Shown here: positions 15,925-25,385 of the stretch, piece by piece | How positions within the stretch are numbered: position 1 is the first letter of the stretch | Layout of the letters: every line of letters starts with the position of its first letter | Assembly: GCA_050951585.1 (NCBI GenBank) | Contig: JBMNJI010000017.1 | Coordinates: 1 to 34,239 of the forward strand | DNA length: 34,239 nucleotides | Source of the DNA: UBA3937 sp050951585 | GTDB taxonomy: Bacteria > Bacillota > Peptococcia > DRI-13 > DTU073 | Direction of reading: 5' to 3' | The notes under the pieces: model-generated | Told to the model about the DNA's origin: nothing | The model's input: only the letters and a program-made list of their open reading frames with translations | Database searches by the model: none | Made by a program: the position numbers and the translations under genes

Positions 15925-18210
15925 ATGAAAAGGCGGGGAATAAGCAGCCGGATGTTGCTGCTATATGTGGTGTGCGTAATGCTTATGTTGGGGATGATTT
16001 GGCCTGCCGCAGCGTTAGCGGAAGGGAAAAACTATGAGGTGGCCAATGAAATCGGTTTTTGGGCAGTACTGCTCTTTTTGGCAGATGGGGATACCATTAC
16101 GTTGTTGGATGATGTTGATGTGCATGGTGTCACAGTGGAGATTATTGATGCAGACATTACTCTTAATCTGAATGGACATACGTTAAATATTGTCAATAAT
16201 GAGGGGCGGGCTCTTGTAGTTGACAATGGTACTCTTAAACTGGCCGGCGAGGGTGAGCTGAATGTCAGTGGATACGGCTCTGCTGTGAGGGTCACGAATG
16301 GGGGCAGGGCGGAAGTCACTAATGTTACGGCCACCACGGAGATTGGTTTTGGCGCAGGTGCTTTTGATGAGGGCAGTTATGTTCAGGTCAATGGCAATAT
16401 CAACGTGACCGTGATCGGTGAGAATGGAAAAGGAGTTATCGCAGATTATGGTGGAAAGGCTCTTGTGAAAGGAAATGTATCAATAGTTGGTCCGAAAAGC
16501 AGTGCTGCCCGTGTATGTTGCCCCGGCAGTTCGATTGAAATATTAGGTAATGCCGTGGCTAGCGGAGAATACTCTCATGGTGCGTTTGCGATGAACGGAG
16601 GGAAGTGTGTTGTCCGGGGTGAAGTCAAGGTTACCGGTGACCACGCATATGCTGCTTATGCTTTAAGGGAAGGCAGTACCGTTGAAGTGATGCGTAATGC
16701 GACGGCCAGCGGTTTTGCCAGGGCCGTATGCGTTTATGATGGTGGGCTGGTGACGGTTCATGGCAATGCTACGTCTATTGGTAATAAGAGCATTTGTATC
16801 TATATTCCGTCAGATGATAATGAGCCGGTTAAACCCAGTTCAGTGTTCGTTGGCGGCAATGTGAAGGCAAGTGGCGCAAATTGCTGCAGTGTGTTTGCTC
16901 TGAATTTTGATCGAATCAGCATTAAGGGCGATCTAATTGCCGAAGGAGTCTATCAGAATGGAGAATACCTCGGTGCTGATACAGGAATAGACATATTAGG
17001 CACAAAAGATAAAACCAGTCATGTAGAAATTGGCGGAAACGTGCTGGTGAAAGGTGATTATGGTTTGTACGGAATGTATGAAAACATTGTAGTACATGGT
17101 AATATTTCGGTAGAAGGCAGCCATTGTGTGGCCATCACCTCTGCCGGGTGCGGAAATATCGAGGTAGGCGGTGATATTACAGCAAATGGCATTCAAGCGC
17201 CTAAAGCAGTGAAGTGTTTATTGTCTACCTTTGTGCATGTAAAAGGAGATGTCAATGTAAACGGTAATGAAGGAACGGCAATAGAATCACTGAATGCAAG
17301 AATCATTGTTGACGGAAATGTTACGGCTACCGGAGAGAATAGTCTTGGTGTATGTGCTGAGAGAGGAGGAGTAGTTGCTGTTACCGGGAGGATTAACGCA
17401 CCTGATTATGTGATGGTCTGCCGGTCGAAAATGACTGCTGCCGAAGGAAGCACAGGGGAAGGAGCTTATCAAGGCTATCAAGTATACAGTTCGATTGGCG
17501 AATATGATGATAAATACAGTCTTATTTATGTGAGAAATGCTGCTGTGGATAGTGCCAAACCTATTACCAAGCAAGATATTCAAGAAATACAGAACACACA
17601 AATTTCTGAAAGCAATGTCCCTATCTCTGTCCCTGTTTCCATTGATACCTTTACCGACTTAGCAGATGTTCCCTGGGCTCAAGGAACCATTGAAGTCTTA
17701 CTCTCCAAGGGAATCATGAAGGGCATATCGCCTCAGCAATTTGTGCCCGCAGCAAACATTACGAGGGCGGATTTCCTTTCCTCATTAGTGAGAGCGTTGG
17801 GCTTGAATGTTAAGTTCGAGGGTAATTTTGCTGATGTTCCTTTTGAGGCGGATTATTATCGGGAGATCGGCATTGCCAGAGAGCTAGGGATTACCAGCGG
17901 AGTAGGAAACAATCTTTTTAACCCGCAGGCGGAAATTACGCGACAGGACATGATCGCTTTAACGGAAAAAGCTTTACGCAATTTAGAACTGCTCACCACA
18001 ATTGGGACACCTGCCGATTTAGACCGGTTTACCGATAAAGCATTCATCTCGCCTTATGCTGTGAATAGTGTTGCTGCTATTATTAAGGAAGGGTTAATTG
18101 TTGGTAGCGGCGATCAACTCAATCCGCTCGGAAACACTACCAGGGCAGAAGCAGCCGCCTTTTTGCATAAGATATATAATAAGTATTCTCAGGATACTTC
18201 GCCGAATTAA
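15925..18210 (+). CDS. S-layer-anchored beta-helix repeat protein with three SLH domains
   Basis: 761 residues, ATG behind GGGAGGAG. A signal peptide (about residues 1-32, ending AALAEG) precedes a long beta-helix (about 40-530) of 22-24-residue turns with 'GN..V.G' and 'GG' corners. Three SLH domains occupy about 575-753: the first has 'FTDLADVPWAQ ... ITRADF', the second 'FADVPFEADYY ... ITRQDM', the third 'FTDKAFISPYA ... TTRAEA'. SLH domains bind pyruvylated secondary wall polymer, so the helix is displayed on the cell surface. The N-terminal 110 residues are close to the anchor-less protein at 5111, which shows a gene duplication followed by gain or loss of the SLH part. Cysteines in the helix (for example RVCCPGSS, ANCCS) are unusual for a surface protein. 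A ligand or adhesion role is inferred only. Confidence 0.92.
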   Translation: MKRRGISSRMLLLYVVCVMLMLGMIWPAAALAEGKNYEVANEIGFWAVLLFLADGDTITLLDDVDVHGVTVEIIDADITLNLNGHTLNIVNNEGRALVVDNGTLKLAGEGELNVSGYGSAVRVTNGGRAEVTNVTATTEIGFGAGAFDEGSYVQVNGNINVTVIGENGKGVIADYGGKALVKGNVSIVGPKSSAARVCCPGSSIEILGNAVASGEYSHGAFAMNGGKCVVRGEVKVTGDHAYAAYALREGSTVEVMRNATASGFARAVCVYDGGLVTVHGNATSIGNKSICIYIPSDDNEPVKPSSVFVGGNVKASGANCCSVFALNFDRISIKGDLIAEGVYQNGEYLGADTGIDILGTKDKTSHVEIGGNVLVKGDYGLYGMYENIVVHGNISVEGSHCVAITSAGCGNIEVGGDITANGIQAPKAVKCLLSTFVHVKGDVNVNGNEGTAIESLNARIIVDGNVTATGENSLGVCAERGGVVAVTGRINAPDYVMVCRSKMTAAEGSTGEGAYQGYQVYSSIGEYDDKYSLIYVRNAAVDSAKPITKQDIQEIQNTQISESNVPISVPVSIDTFTDLADVPWAQGTIEVLLSKGIMKGISPQQFVPAANITRADFLSSLVRALGLNVKFEGNFADVPFEADYYREIGIARELGITSGVGNNLFNPQAEITRQDMIALTEKALRNLELLTTIGTPADLDRFTDKAFISPYAVNSVAAIIKEGLIVGSGDQLNPLGNTTRAEAAAFLHKIYNKYSQDTSPN

Positions 18211-18322
18211 CCAGAGTGGTAGTTGCCTCCGGGCGCCATTACCGTTACAATGTAGTTGTTACCGTAGTTAGTAGTTTTTAAATGGTAATGTGAACTGTAT
18301 CGAAAAGTGAGGGCTACCGTTA

Positions 18323-19333
18323 ATGAGTAAGGTTTATGCTTTTATTAAACCGCGGGCGGAGGCAGTGGCGTATCTTCGACAACTGCTGACGGGTCATGGG
18401 ATGGAATGGCTGGGCGAAGAAATAGTGAATCAAGGCTATGGGCTGAAAATCAGCGGCGAAGATCAAGGAACCGCTTTTTCCGGTGTGCTCTATTTTAATA
18501 AACAGGGCTTTTCGTCGAAGGTAATTATTGATAGGGGCAGTGAACGCCTTTTATGTATATTGGAACAGGAATTGGGGAGAGGAACGATCACTGCGCCAGC
18601 CCAGGCCAACACCAAACTGGCGAAGGCCGAAATGAGCGCGGACGAACCGGCTATTTTAAAACAATTGCTGACTGAAGCCCATCTGGGTACGGATGAATCC
18701 GGCAAAGGGGATTATTTTGGGCCGCTGGTTGTGGCCGGTGTTTTTGTGCAACCGCAAGATGCCGCGATCTTGCAGGAGATGGGGGTTGCGGACAGCAAGA
18801 CTTTAACAGAGCAGAAAATCAAAACAATCTCTGAAAGTTTGCGTACATATTTGCAAAACAGATTCGAGGTTCTTTTCATTAAGCCGGAAAAATACAACGA
18901 GCTCTACGCGAAAATCGGGAATCTAAATAAACTACTGGCGTGGGGGCATGCTAGAGTAATGGAAAATCTCCTGGAAAAACTGGAGTTATCGAAAACGGGG
19001 AAGCTGGATTGCCGGTATGCCCTGGCTGATCGATTCGGGGATGAGAGTCTTATTCAGAGGGCGCTGATGCAAAAAGGCCGCCGCATCCGCTTGGTACAAA
19101 TTCCGCGTGGGGAGCGGGATCCGGCGGTGGCGGCCGCGTCGATCATCGCCCGGGATGTTTTCGTCCATAAAATGGAGGAGCTTTCCGAAAAATACGGAGT
19201 GGTTTTACCGAAGGGTTGTAATGAGAGAGTGCGGGAAGTGGCCCGGCAAATTGTGGCGAAACACGGGGAAGACGAGTTGGGGAAAGTAGCGAAGCTTCAT
19301 TTTAAAACAACGCAGGAGTTACGGGGAAGATAA
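18323..19333 (+). CDS. rnhC: Ribonuclease HIII
   Basis: 336 residues, the usual length. RNase HIII cleaves the RNA strand of RNA-DNA hybrids in the cytoplasm. The N-terminal TBP-like substrate-binding domain (about residues 1-90) precedes the catalytic domain, which opens with GTDESGKGDYFGPLVVAGV (about 122-140), where Asp-Glu-Ser is the type 2 RNase H metal site. It continues with 'VADSKTL', 'ADRFGD' and 'RDPAVAAASIIARD'. The key acidic residues are all present. The start ATG at 18323 has only a weak GTGAGGG upstream. The gene stands alone and is followed immediately by a terminator that overlaps its stop codon. Confidence 0.96.
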   Translation: MSKVYAFIKPRAEAVAYLRQLLTGHGMEWLGEEIVNQGYGLKISGEDQGTAFSGVLYFNKQGFSSKVIIDRGSERLLCILEQELGRGTITAPAQANTKLAKAEMSADEPAILKQLLTEAHLGTDESGKGDYFGPLVVAGVFVQPQDAAILQEMGVADSKTLTEQKIKTISESLRTYLQNRFEVLFIKPEKYNELYAKIGNLNKLLAWGHARVMENLLEKLELSKTGKLDCRYALADRFGDESLIQRALMQKGRRIRLVQIPRGERDPAVAAASIIARDVFVHKMEELSEKYGVVLPKGCNERVREVARQIVAKHGEDELGKVAKLHFKTTQELRGR

Positions 19334-19367
19334 AGAACCCAAAGCATTTTTGCCTTGGGTTCTTTTC
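19333..19367 (+). terminator. Terminator after rnhC
   Basis: AAGAACCCAAAG pairs with CCTTGGGTTCTT and ends in TTTT. The stem begins at the last base of the rnhC stop codon. The reverse strand also has a short T run, so it could weakly serve the convergent LamG gene. Confidence 0.85.
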
Positions 19368-19395
19368 CTTATTTCTACCGTTGATTTAGTTTTCT

Positions 19396-20742
19396 TTAGT
19401 TCGCCTTTTGATAATTGGTTAAAATTTCGGCTGCTGTCAAAGCCCTTTCGTAAATACTGACTTCATCAATAAGGCCTTTGAAATTAGCATTAGCGGTATC
19501 TCCGCCAATATACAGGCTGCCATGATTATAATTAATTCTTCCGGTTACGGCAAAGGATTTAACCAAATTTCCGTTTAAATAAAGGCTCAACTTTGCTCCA
19601 TCATAAGTACCGACCACATGGGTCCATTTGTTCAAAGAAATGGGGCTGGGCGAATAAGCGGTTTGCGCTACATTGCCCATTTTGATGGAGAAACCGATTC
19701 GATTATCACTTCTGGAAATGATACTGTAATCAGTTTTCGTGCCTTGGTTTTTGCAGATGATTTTCTGCCAATCCTTCATGTTCACAGTTGGTTTAATCCA
19801 CGTCTCTACGGTCAGGGCTGTTCCGGGGTTTAAAGCACCCGTACCATCATAAGCAGGAATTTGCACGAGGTCATTGCCGTCAAAGCGAAGAGCAGATCCT
19901 ACTTTACCGGTTGCCCAGGTAGCTCCAGTAATTAAACCGTGGAAATTTAACCCGCCTGAATCTGTAGCTTCTGTACCTTCACCCTCGTCAAAGCTCCATT
20001 TGGCTACCAGGTTCATTTCCCCGGGATCTGGCAATCCCGCTTCATACCGGCTTAATACGTCAGAAGCGGAAAGTGCCTGCGAATAAATATTTACTTCATC
20101 AATAACGCCTTTGAAATTGGCATTAACGGTATCGCCGCCAATGCGCAGCGCTCCTTTATTATCATTGATTTTTCCGGTTACGGCAAAGGAATTAGCCAGT
20201 TTCCCGTTTATATAGAGGCATAATTTTTTTCCGTCATAAGTACCGACCACATGAGTAAATTGATTCAAAGCAATAGGAAGTTTGGAATAAGCAGTTTGGG
20301 CCACATTGCCTATTTTGATGGAGAAACCAATTTGATTATCCTTTCTGCCGATGATACTGTAATCAGTGTTTTTCCCCAGGGATTTGCAGATGATTTTCTG
20401 CCAATCCTGCATGATAGCAGTTGGCTTGATCCATGCTTCTACCGTGAGGGCAGTTCTGGTGTTTAAGGCATCATGATGAGGGACCTCAACATACTCACTG
20501 CCATCAAAACGAAGAGCCGATTCTACTTGTCCGATTAACCATTCAGCTCCATAGACTGTACCATCAAAACCGTTTTCGCTTGTATCGGCAGCGATTGTCC
20601 CTTCTCCTTCGTCAAAGCTCCACTGCGCTACCGGTTCTACGGCAGTACTTGTTGTTGCTAGCAATGGCATACATTGGAAAAGTAGTCCCATCACTAATAC
20701 CAGACCAATAACAGTTCTTTTACTCATTCTCTTGAACAACAT
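19396..20742 (-). CDS. Secreted protein with two LamG (concanavalin-like) domains
   Basis: 448 residues, start ATG at 20742 behind GAGGAGGT. A signal peptide (about residues 1-30, ending LLATTS) is followed by two tandem LamG/Laminin_G_3 jelly-roll domains, residues about 38-233 and 247-444. Each runs 'WSFDEGEGT ... ALRFDG ... ALTVE.WIKPT ... DWQKIICK ... THVVGTYDG ... L.GNL/INGKL ... IGGDT.NANFKG.IDEV.IY..AL'. The copies are closely similar, so the duplication is recent. Such domains bind carbohydrate or protein ligands, and no catalytic domain or cell-wall anchor is present. It is probably a small secreted adhesin or binding protein. It is transcribed alone from the promoter at 20897-20870. 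Confidence 0.9.
   Translation of the reverse strand: MLFKRMSKRTVIGLVLVMGLLFQCMPLLATTSTAVEPVAQWSFDEGEGTIAADTSENGFDGTVYGAEWLIGQVESALRFDGSEYVEVPHHDALNTRTALTVEAWIKPTAIMQDWQKIICKSLGKNTDYSIIGRKDNQIGFSIKIGNVAQTAYSKLPIALNQFTHVVGTYDGKKLCLYINGKLANSFAVTGKINDNKGALRIGGDTVNANFKGVIDEVNIYSQALSASDVLSRYEAGLPDPGEMNLVAKWSFDEGEGTEATDSGGLNFHGLITGATWATGKVGSALRFDGNDLVQIPAYDGTGALNPGTALTVETWIKPTVNMKDWQKIICKNQGTKTDYSIISRSDNRIGFSIKMGNVAQTAYSPSPISLNKWTHVVGTYDGAKLSLYLNGNLVKSFAVTGRINYNHGSLYIGGDTANANFKGLIDEVSIYERALTAAEILTNYQKAN
19411..20004 (-). repeat. LamG unit 2 (C-terminal copy) of an internal duplication
   Basis: It encodes residues about 247-444. It is co-linear with the unit at 20044-20631, with long stretches of near-identical protein sequence (for example SFAVTGRIN/SFAVTGKIN, NANFKG.IDEV). 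The boundaries are approximate. Confidence 0.75.
20044..20631 (-). repeat. LamG unit 1 (N-terminal copy) of an internal duplication
   Basis: It encodes residues about 38-233 of the LamG protein and is joined to unit 2 by a short linker (GLPDPGEMN). The boundaries are approximate. Confidence 0.75.
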
Positions 20743-20869
20743 TGATTGACCTCCTCAGAAACTATTTTTTCGTAATAATTGTCTCTTTGTGAACATTATG
20801 AAGACAATTATTTTTAACACCTCCTCTCTTTTCGGTATTGCTCACATACCCTAATTATTACCTTATTTC

Positions 20870-20897
20870 ATTATACATAAACTTCCTGTAATTACAA
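20870..20897 (-). promoter_or_regulatory. Promoter of the LamG gene
   Basis: On the minus strand: TTGTAA (20897-20892), 16 bases, TATAAT (20875-20870), about 128 bases before the LamG start. The leader between them has no recognised structure. Confidence 0.55.
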
Positions 20898-20974
20898 GAA
20901 TATTACCGAATAATTTACAAATGAAGTGAATATAAATTTCCCCGTAAAAAATGTAATATACATACCAAATATCG

Positions 20975-21003
20975 TTGTAATTTCTGTTACAGCGTGCTAT
21001 ACT
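20975..21003 (+). promoter_or_regulatory. Promoter of the second DUF4143 ATPase
   Basis: TTGTAA (20975-20980), 17 bases, TATACT (20998-21003), 30 bases before the ATPase start codon. It lies divergent to the LamG promoter. Confidence 0.65.
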
Positions 21004-21033
21004 ATACTCGTATTAGCGTATGGAGGTGTATAT

Positions 21034-22335
21034 ATGTACCGAATCGCCATCGAGAACCTATATAAATGGAAAGAAAGTAAGAACCGTAAGCCGCTGCTTA
21101 TTGAAGGCGCAAGGCAGGTTGGCAAGACTTGGCTGATGAAAGAATTCGGCGCAGAGGTTTATGCGGATACTGTATATATCAACTTTGATGCAAATTCCAG
21201 AATGGCGGATCTGTTTTCATCAGACCTTGACACCGACCGTCTGATTATGGGACTGGAGCTATATGCCGGACGAAAAATTAACGCGGATAATACACTGCTA
21301 ATTTTTGACGAGGTGCAGGAGGTGCCGAGAGCACTGTCCTCGCTGAAATATTTTTATGAAAACGCGCCGCAATATCACATTGTCTGCGCCGGTTCACTTC
21401 TGGGAATTGCTTTACATCAAGGTACATCTTTCCCGGTTGGGAAAGTGGATTTTCTAAAGCTTTATCCGCTGTCCTTCAAGGAATTCTTAATGGCGACCGG
21501 GAAAGAACGTTTTTCTGAACTGTTGGATAAACAGGACTACCAGATGATTACCTCTTTCAAGCAAACCTATATTGATGCACTAAAACAGTATTATTATGTT
21601 GGCGGTATGCCGGAGGCGGTTCAAAGCTTTGTAGATGAAAAAGACTTTAGCGAAGTACGTAATATTCAAAAGCGGATTCTGGCTGCATATGAGCAGGATT
21701 TTTCCAAGCATGCACCCAATGAAATCGTTCCGAAAATCCGCATGGTCTGGAACAGCATTCCCTCTCAGCTTGCCAAGGAGAACAAGAAATTTATTTACGG
21801 TCTTTTACGTGAGGGCGGACGGGCCAAAGAATATGAAACAGCGATCATGTGGCTTTCCGACTGCGGTCTTATCCATAAGGTCAGCCGTGTGAATGCGGCC
21901 GGTATTCCGCTGAAAGCCTATGAGGATCTGAAAGCATTCAAACTGTTTATGGTCGATGTGGGACTTCTCGGCTGTATGACCGGCTTGAGCCAGCAGACAC
22001 TTCTTGACGGAAACGGCTTGTTTACCGTATTCAAGGGCGCGCTGACAGAGCAGTACGTCTGTCAACAGCTGAAAACAATCGCTGATTTAGGTGTCTATTA
22101 CTACACCAATGACCGTGGCTCTTGTGAGATTGATTTTGTGATTGATACCGGGGAGCAGGTCATTCCGCTTGAAGTTAAAGCTGAGGTCAATCTCAAAGCC
22201 AAGAGCTTGCGGGTATATAAGGATAAATACAATCCTGAAATCGCTGTCCGCACCTCGATGGCGGATTATAAAAGGGAAGAATGGCTTGTAAATTTGCCGT
22301 TATATGCGGTAGAAGGAATTAAAAAAATAGATTAA
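21034..22335 (+). CDS. AAA ATPase with DUF4143 C-terminal domain (second copy)
   Basis: 433 residues from the ATG at 21034, which has GGAGGTG 5-6 bases upstream. The frame stays open 36 codons further back, but that stretch contains the promoter and is not coding. Walker A is GARQVGKT (residues 25-32) and Walker B LLIFDE (about 88-93), with a sensor-like 'CAGSLLG'. The DUF4143 end carries 'VYYYTNDRGSCEIDFVIDTGEQVIPLEVK', the PD-(D/E)XK-like signature with E-x-D and E-x-K. It belongs to the same broad family as the protein at 990-2213 but to a different branch: it has a YYYVGGMPEAV segment and a longer middle region. The two are therefore not a recent duplication. It is probably monocistronic. 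Biological role unknown. Confidence 0.9.
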   Translation: MYRIAIENLYKWKESKNRKPLLIEGARQVGKTWLMKEFGAEVYADTVYINFDANSRMADLFSSDLDTDRLIMGLELYAGRKINADNTLLIFDEVQEVPRALSSLKYFYENAPQYHIVCAGSLLGIALHQGTSFPVGKVDFLKLYPLSFKEFLMATGKERFSELLDKQDYQMITSFKQTYIDALKQYYYVGGMPEAVQSFVDEKDFSEVRNIQKRILAAYEQDFSKHAPNEIVPKIRMVWNSIPSQLAKENKKFIYGLLREGGRAKEYETAIMWLSDCGLIHKVSRVNAAGIPLKAYEDLKAFKLFMVDVGLLGCMTGLSQQTLLDGNGLFTVFKGALTEQYVCQQLKTIADLGVYYYTNDRGSCEIDFVIDTGEQVIPLEVKAEVNLKAKSLRVYKDKYNPEIAVRTSMADYKREEWLVNLPLYAVEGIKKID

Positions 22336-22543
22336 TTCCACTCTGCTGGTTTTCCAAATTTGCAAAAGTAATTTCCACTAGAGACAAAAGAGGGGTGGAA
22401 TTTAACTTTTCAATTGAGGGGGATGCTAAAAAATCAGATAAAGATGAAATATTTCTAGCCTAATGGCAGAAAATCTGTTAAAATTGTGTGGGAAGTTTGA
22501 GAGACTGATGCGACCCGATTAAGCGGGACAAGGAGTGAATCAC

Positions 22544-23747
22544 ATGGTCAGGACAGTTGGCGCTGTAGTACGTGGCATAAGGTTGCCCATCATCAAAGCA
22601 GGGGACGATTTAGTTCAGATGGTAGTCCGGAATATACTACACTCAGCCGAAAAAGAGAAATACACCCTTAAAGACAAAGATATTATTGCTGTAACCGAAT
22701 CGGCAGTCGCGAGGGCGCAAGGGAATTATGTCAGCCTGGACGATATCGCTGTGGATATTAAAGAGAAGTTTGCCGGCAAAAAAGAATTTGGGATTGTTTT
22801 TCCGATTCTCAGCCGGAATAGATTTTCCATCGTCTTAAAAGGGATTGCGCGTGCCACAAGGAAGCTCTATTTGCAATTAAGCATCCCTTGTGACGAGGTG
22901 GGCAATCATTTAATGGATCCGGAAATCCTTGATGATCTGGAGATCAATCTTTATCAGGAGGTTCTGGACGAGAAAACCTACCGGAAAATCTTCGGGGAAG
23001 AGGTAAAGCATCCTTTCACGGGGATTGATTATGTGCGGATGTACCGTGAAATTGCCGAAAAGGAAGGCGCGGAATTAGAGATTATTTTTGCCAATGACCC
23101 CAGAGCGATCCTCAAATACACGAAGGATGTGCTGGCGGCGGATATTCACACCAGGTTCCGGACGAAGAAGCTCTTGAAAAAGGCCGGGGCGGAATTACAG
23201 TGTGGGGCCTTGATGATATTTGCACCAGTTCACGCCATGGGAGCGGGTATAACCGTCAATACGGACTGCTGGGCTCCAATAAGGCCAGCGAAACCCTGGT
23301 GAAACTCTTTCCGCGGGACGGAGAAAAGTTTGTGGTGGCCGTGCAGGACGAGCTGATTAAGCGGACAGGAAAGCAAGATCGAGGTGATGATATACGGCGA
23401 CGGCGCCTTTAAGGATCCGGTCGGGAAGATTTGGGAGCTGGCGGACCCGGTAGTTTCTCCGGCGCATACGGCGGGCTTAAGCGGGCTGCCCAATGAAATT
23501 AAACTGAAATATTTTGCTGATAACGAGCTGAAGGGCATGTCTGATGAAGAAAGCCTGCAAGCGATTAAAAAAATATATTCGCGAAAAAGAGGATAACCTG
23601 GTGGGGTCCCGGGATTCGTTGGGGACAACACCGCGCCGTTTGACCGATTTACTGGGCAGTTTGTGCGATTTGGTCAGCGGCAGTGGGGATAAGGGAACAC
23701 CGGTGGTGCTCATTCAAGGATATTTTGATAACTATGCGACTGAATGA
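22544..23747 (+). pseudogene. CofE-like gamma-glutamyl ligase homologue, broken by three frameshifts
   Basis: The ATG at 22544 follows AAGGAG. The protein resembles coenzyme F420-0:L-glutamate ligase (CofE) family members of the longer, non-archaeal kind: 'DIIAVTESAVARAQGNYV' near the N-terminus, 'MIYGDGAFKDPVGKIWELADPVVSPAHT' and 'GTTPRRLTDLLGSLCDLVSGSGDKGTPVVLIQGY' at the end. The coding sequence passes through three frames: one base is missing near 23201, one is extra near 23371 (AAAGCAAG) and one is extra in the seven-A run near 23570. Correcting them gives a continuous 400-residue protein (net one extra base in 1204). CofE-type enzymes add glutamate through a gamma-carboxyl bond; no other F420 gene is in the window, so the substrate is open. 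A glutamine synthetase gene follows after 64 bases. The breaks may be real or sequencing errors. Confidence 0.78.
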
Positions 23748-23811
23748 CGGGTATAGAGGAAATTTTTCTTCCTTAATTCTAAGGAAGAAGGGGAAAAAGG
23801 GGGAGGATAAT

Positions 23812-25247
23812 TTGTTTGCTAATCTGAACGAATGCAAGAAGTACTGTCAGGAAAACGGGATTAAGGCCATTGACTTTAAATTGATTAATCTCGCGGGGCG
23901 CTGGCACCACCTGACCATCCCTGTGGAGAGATTAGATCAGCAAATCCTGGATGATGGGATCGGTTTTGACGGTTCCAGTTATGGCTTTTTAACGCTGGAG
24001 AAATCGGACATGGTTTTCCTACCGGATTTTAGTAGCGCCTTTGTAGATCCTTTTTGTGAAATACCTACTTTAAGTATTATCAGCAACATTTATCGTCTTG
24101 ACGGGAATAAAATGGTGCGGTTCGAGGGCGATCCCGCGCTATATTGCGGAGAAAGCGGAAAGATACTTAAGGACTACCGGCATTGCCGATCGGACCTCCT
24201 TTGGCCCGGAATTTGAATTCTACCTGATTGACCATGTTTCTTACGCCATTGAGCGGAACAATATCAGCGTTCAGCTTGATTCCGAAACGGCCGAGTGGCA
24301 TACGAAGGACAACGATTATCCGAATTTAGGCTTTAAGGTTCCCTATCAGCAAGGGTACCATGTGGATATTCCTTATGACGTAAATTTTGAATTAAGAAAG
24401 AAAATGGTTCTGCAACTGGAAGAAATGGGTGTGCCGATTAAGTATCATCATCCCGAAGTGGGTTCTTCCGGGCAAATGGAAGTGGAAATCTGTTTCGGGA
24501 ATCTTTTCGAGATGGCCGACCGGACTATGCTGATCAAATATGTCGATCAAAAATATGGCGCTGGCGCACGGCAAGACGGCCACTTTTATGCCGAAGCCCT
24601 TTTACCGGGAGGCGGGCAGCGGCATGCATGTACATATCAATATGTTTAAGGGAGACCGGCCGGTGTTCTATGACGAAAAGGGATATTCCGGTTTAAGCCA
24701 GACGGCTCTATATACCATCGGCGGGATCTTAAAGCATTCCCCGGCGCTTTTGGCCCTCACAAACCCCAGCACCAATTCCTATAAGCGTTTGGTGCCCGGT
24801 TACGAAGCCCCGGTCAGTATTTGTTACGCGACGGCCAATCGTAGTGCGGTCATCAGAATTCCCGGTTATGCGAACCGGCCGATGGAAAAACGGTATGAAT
24901 TCCGTCCTTCCGATGCTACCTGTAATCCGTATCTGGCTTATTCGGCCCTGATGATGGCGGCAATCGACGGGGTTCAGAACAAGATCGATCCGGTGCAGGA
25001 AGGTTTTGGCCCATATGATATTAACATCTTCAATTTAAGTGAAGAAGAACGCGCCAAGATTAAGGCTTTGCCGAAATCCTTAGACGAAGCGGCTGATGCC
25101 CTTGAAAAAGATCACGACTTCCTGCTCGCGGGCGGGGTCTTTACAGAGGGAATCATTAAAGACCATTTAAAGAGAATCCGTAAGGAGGCCAAGGAGGTCA
25201 GCATCATTCCCCATCCGAAGGAATTTGACCTTTATTACGATCTGTAA
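23812..25247 (+). pseudogene. glnA: Glutamine synthetase type I, broken by two frameshifts
   Basis: The TTG start at 23812 has GGGAGG about 7 bases upstream. All class I motifs are present but in three frames: 'GFDGSSYGF' (N-terminal latch region), 'FGPEFEFYL' (metal-binding Glu), 'GKTATFMPKPFYREAGSGMHVHIN' (ATP/glutamate site, His) and 'NRSAVIRIPGYANRPMEKRYEFRPSD' (Arg ligands). The breaks are one extra C in GATCCCGCGC (near 24133) and one extra base near 24543 (TATGTCGATC). Removing both gives a continuous protein of about 477 residues. The enzyme makes glutamine from glutamate, ammonia and ATP. The upstream partner is a CofE-like ligase, so this copy may be a dedicated gamma-glutamyl enzyme rather than the housekeeping one. 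The adenylylation loop was not identified. It is followed by a terminator. Confidence 0.9.
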
Positions 25248-25264
25248 GAGATACGGTTCACTAG

Positions 25265-25295
25265 AGGAGCTATTGCAAAACATGGCTCCTTTTTG
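25265..25295 (+). terminator. Terminator after glnA
   Basis: AGGAGC (25265-25270) pairs with GCTCCT (25285-25290), followed by TTTTTG, 18 bases after the glnA stop. Confidence 0.85.
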
Positions 25296-25385
25296 TTGTA
25301 TTTTTTTACGTAAAGCAATACAATCTTAATAGACTATTTTTCAATAAACGGGGATGATCAGTGACAGGCAGGAGGGCTGTTTACC

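Noticed and set aside
19411..20631. Repeats as a CRISPR-like or mobile array
   Set aside because: There are only two long protein-coding copies in frame, explained by domain duplication.
22334..22402. AATTCCAC/GTGGAATT repeat after the second ATPase as a terminator
   Set aside because: The arms are 8 bases with a loop of over 50 bases and no T run in the right place.
23560..23580. Programmed frameshift at the seven-A run of the CofE-like gene
   Set aside because: The needed shift is +1, not -1, and four other one-base breaks close by make error or decay more likely.
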